Shown here: piece by piece, positions 5,257 to 5,476 of the stretch
Numbering within the stretch: the first letter of the stretch is position 1
Layout of the letters: every line of letters starts with the position of its first letter
Origin: Oscillospiraceae bacterium
Lineage (GTDB): Bacteria > Bacillota > Clostridia > Oscillospirales > Ruminococcaceae
Assembly (NCBI GenBank): GCA_003508605.1
Contig: DNUB01000310.1
Location: 1 to 5,476, forward strand
Reading direction: 5' to 3'
Length of the DNA: 5,476 bases
Program-made: the position numbers and the translations under genes
The notes under the pieces: generated by a model
Database searches by the model: none
Told to the model about the DNA's origin: nothing
What the model saw: the letters and a program-made list of their open reading frames with translations, nothing else

Positions 5257-5476
5257 ATTTTTTCCTTTCTGTCGAAGTCCTCAAAAGCGATTTGCTCCAC
5301 CTTCCCGTGAATTTCTTCAATAAGAGGCAGTGCCCCGAATCTGTGAAAAATCGAAGCGTAAGCCCCGGGTTCGGCAGAGATCCAATCCCCCGCAGAAAGA
5401 CTGAATAAACCCCGCCGCCTAATGGGAATATGCCTTTTGCTTGCAGCAAAAGGGGGGACATCCGGATTTTGATTCA
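5235..5476 (-). CDS. C-terminal part of an unrecognised upstream gene (partial)
   Basis: An open frame running off the right edge gives 79 residues ending at the TAA at 5235-5237, inside rqcP. I do not recognise it. The second half, from about residue 36 (EPGAYASIFHRFGALP, then IEEIHGKVEQIAFEDFDRKEK), has ordinary protein-like composition with acidic and hydrophobic alternation. The first half (IPIRRRG and flanks) uses AGG and CGG arginine codons and is more GC-rich than the rest of the window, so coding there is doubtful. A second frame (stop near 5246) is also open over the same stretch. It is not the HU/hupA or MazG end that often precedes rqcP. It could be a real gene end, a frameshifted gene, or a GC-rich intergenic repeat. 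Confidence 0.35.
   Translation of the reverse strand, partial: NQNPDVPPFAASKRHIPIRRRGLFSLSAGDWISAEPGAYASIFHRFGALPLIEEIHGKVEQIAFEDFDRKEKICDLINT
5433..5453. repeat. Perfect 9-base hairpin in GC-rich right-edge segment
   Basis: CCTTTTGCT (5433-5441) and AGCAAAAGG (5445-5453) form a perfect palindrome with a 3-base centre. Neither strand shows a T-run after it, so it is not a standard terminator. It is flanked by a run of G (5452-5457) and by GC-rich sequence unlike the rest of the window, resembling a fragment of a dispersed intergenic element. Only the structure is seen; dispersal is a guess. Confidence 0.4.

Noticed and set aside
5226..5408. Plus-strand 60-residue open frame over the start of rqcP
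   Set aside because: It is antisense to rqcP and the right-edge frame, without ribosome site or recognisable content.

Overview
The window looks like a chromosomal segment of a low-to-moderate GC, endospore-forming member of the Clostridia (Bacillota), perhaps Ruminococcaceae/Oscillospiraceae. The evidence is the pairing of sporulation genes (yabP, yabQ) with rqcP/yabO and divIC in their conserved order, a tepA-ylzJ pair that in Bacillota usually precedes the spoIIIE/ftsK DNA translocase, AGGAGG-type ribosome binding sites and AT-rich sigma-A promoters. The genus cannot be fixed from the sequence alone. No rRNA, tRNA, CRISPR array, transposase or riboswitch is visible.

Layout from left to right. 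(1) 19-1168, minus strand: tepA, a ClpP-fold serine peptidase, followed one base later by ylzJ. Both are read from a sigma-A promoter near 1252-1280, and transcription leaves through the left edge. (2) 1520-2482, plus strand: a single gene with its own promoter, divergent from tepA. It encodes a 320-residue protein that resembles the DRE-TIM metallolyase barrel (homocitrate/isopropylmalate synthase-like) but seems to lack the catalytic and metal-binding residues. (3) 2585-2635: a perfect 19-bp inverted repeat, probably a bidirectional terminator between convergent units. (4) 2661-3604, minus strand: a two-gene operon of an ArsR-family repressor and an SdpI-like membrane protein, matching the sdpR-sdpI pair of Bacillus subtilis but with no SDP toxin genes nearby. 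Its promoter (TTGACT-17-TATAAT) is flanked by two copies of an imperfect palindrome, the likely operators. (5) 3715-5256, minus strand: rqcP - yabP - yabQ - divIC, ending at a strong intrinsic terminator (3715-3755). (6) 5235-5476: an open reading frame entering from the right edge and overlapping the start of rqcP. Its identity is unknown and its coding status is uncertain.

Functionally, rqcP serves ribosome-associated quality control, yabP/yabQ serve spore coat/cortex assembly and divIC serves septum assembly. tepA-ylzJ is a conserved pair of less certain role. The ArsR/SdpI operon is probably a self-regulated immunity or envelope-stress unit. The points most worth a second look are the dual operator, the apparently inactive TIM-barrel protein, a tandem 15-residue repeat in YabQ and the unexplained right-edge segment.
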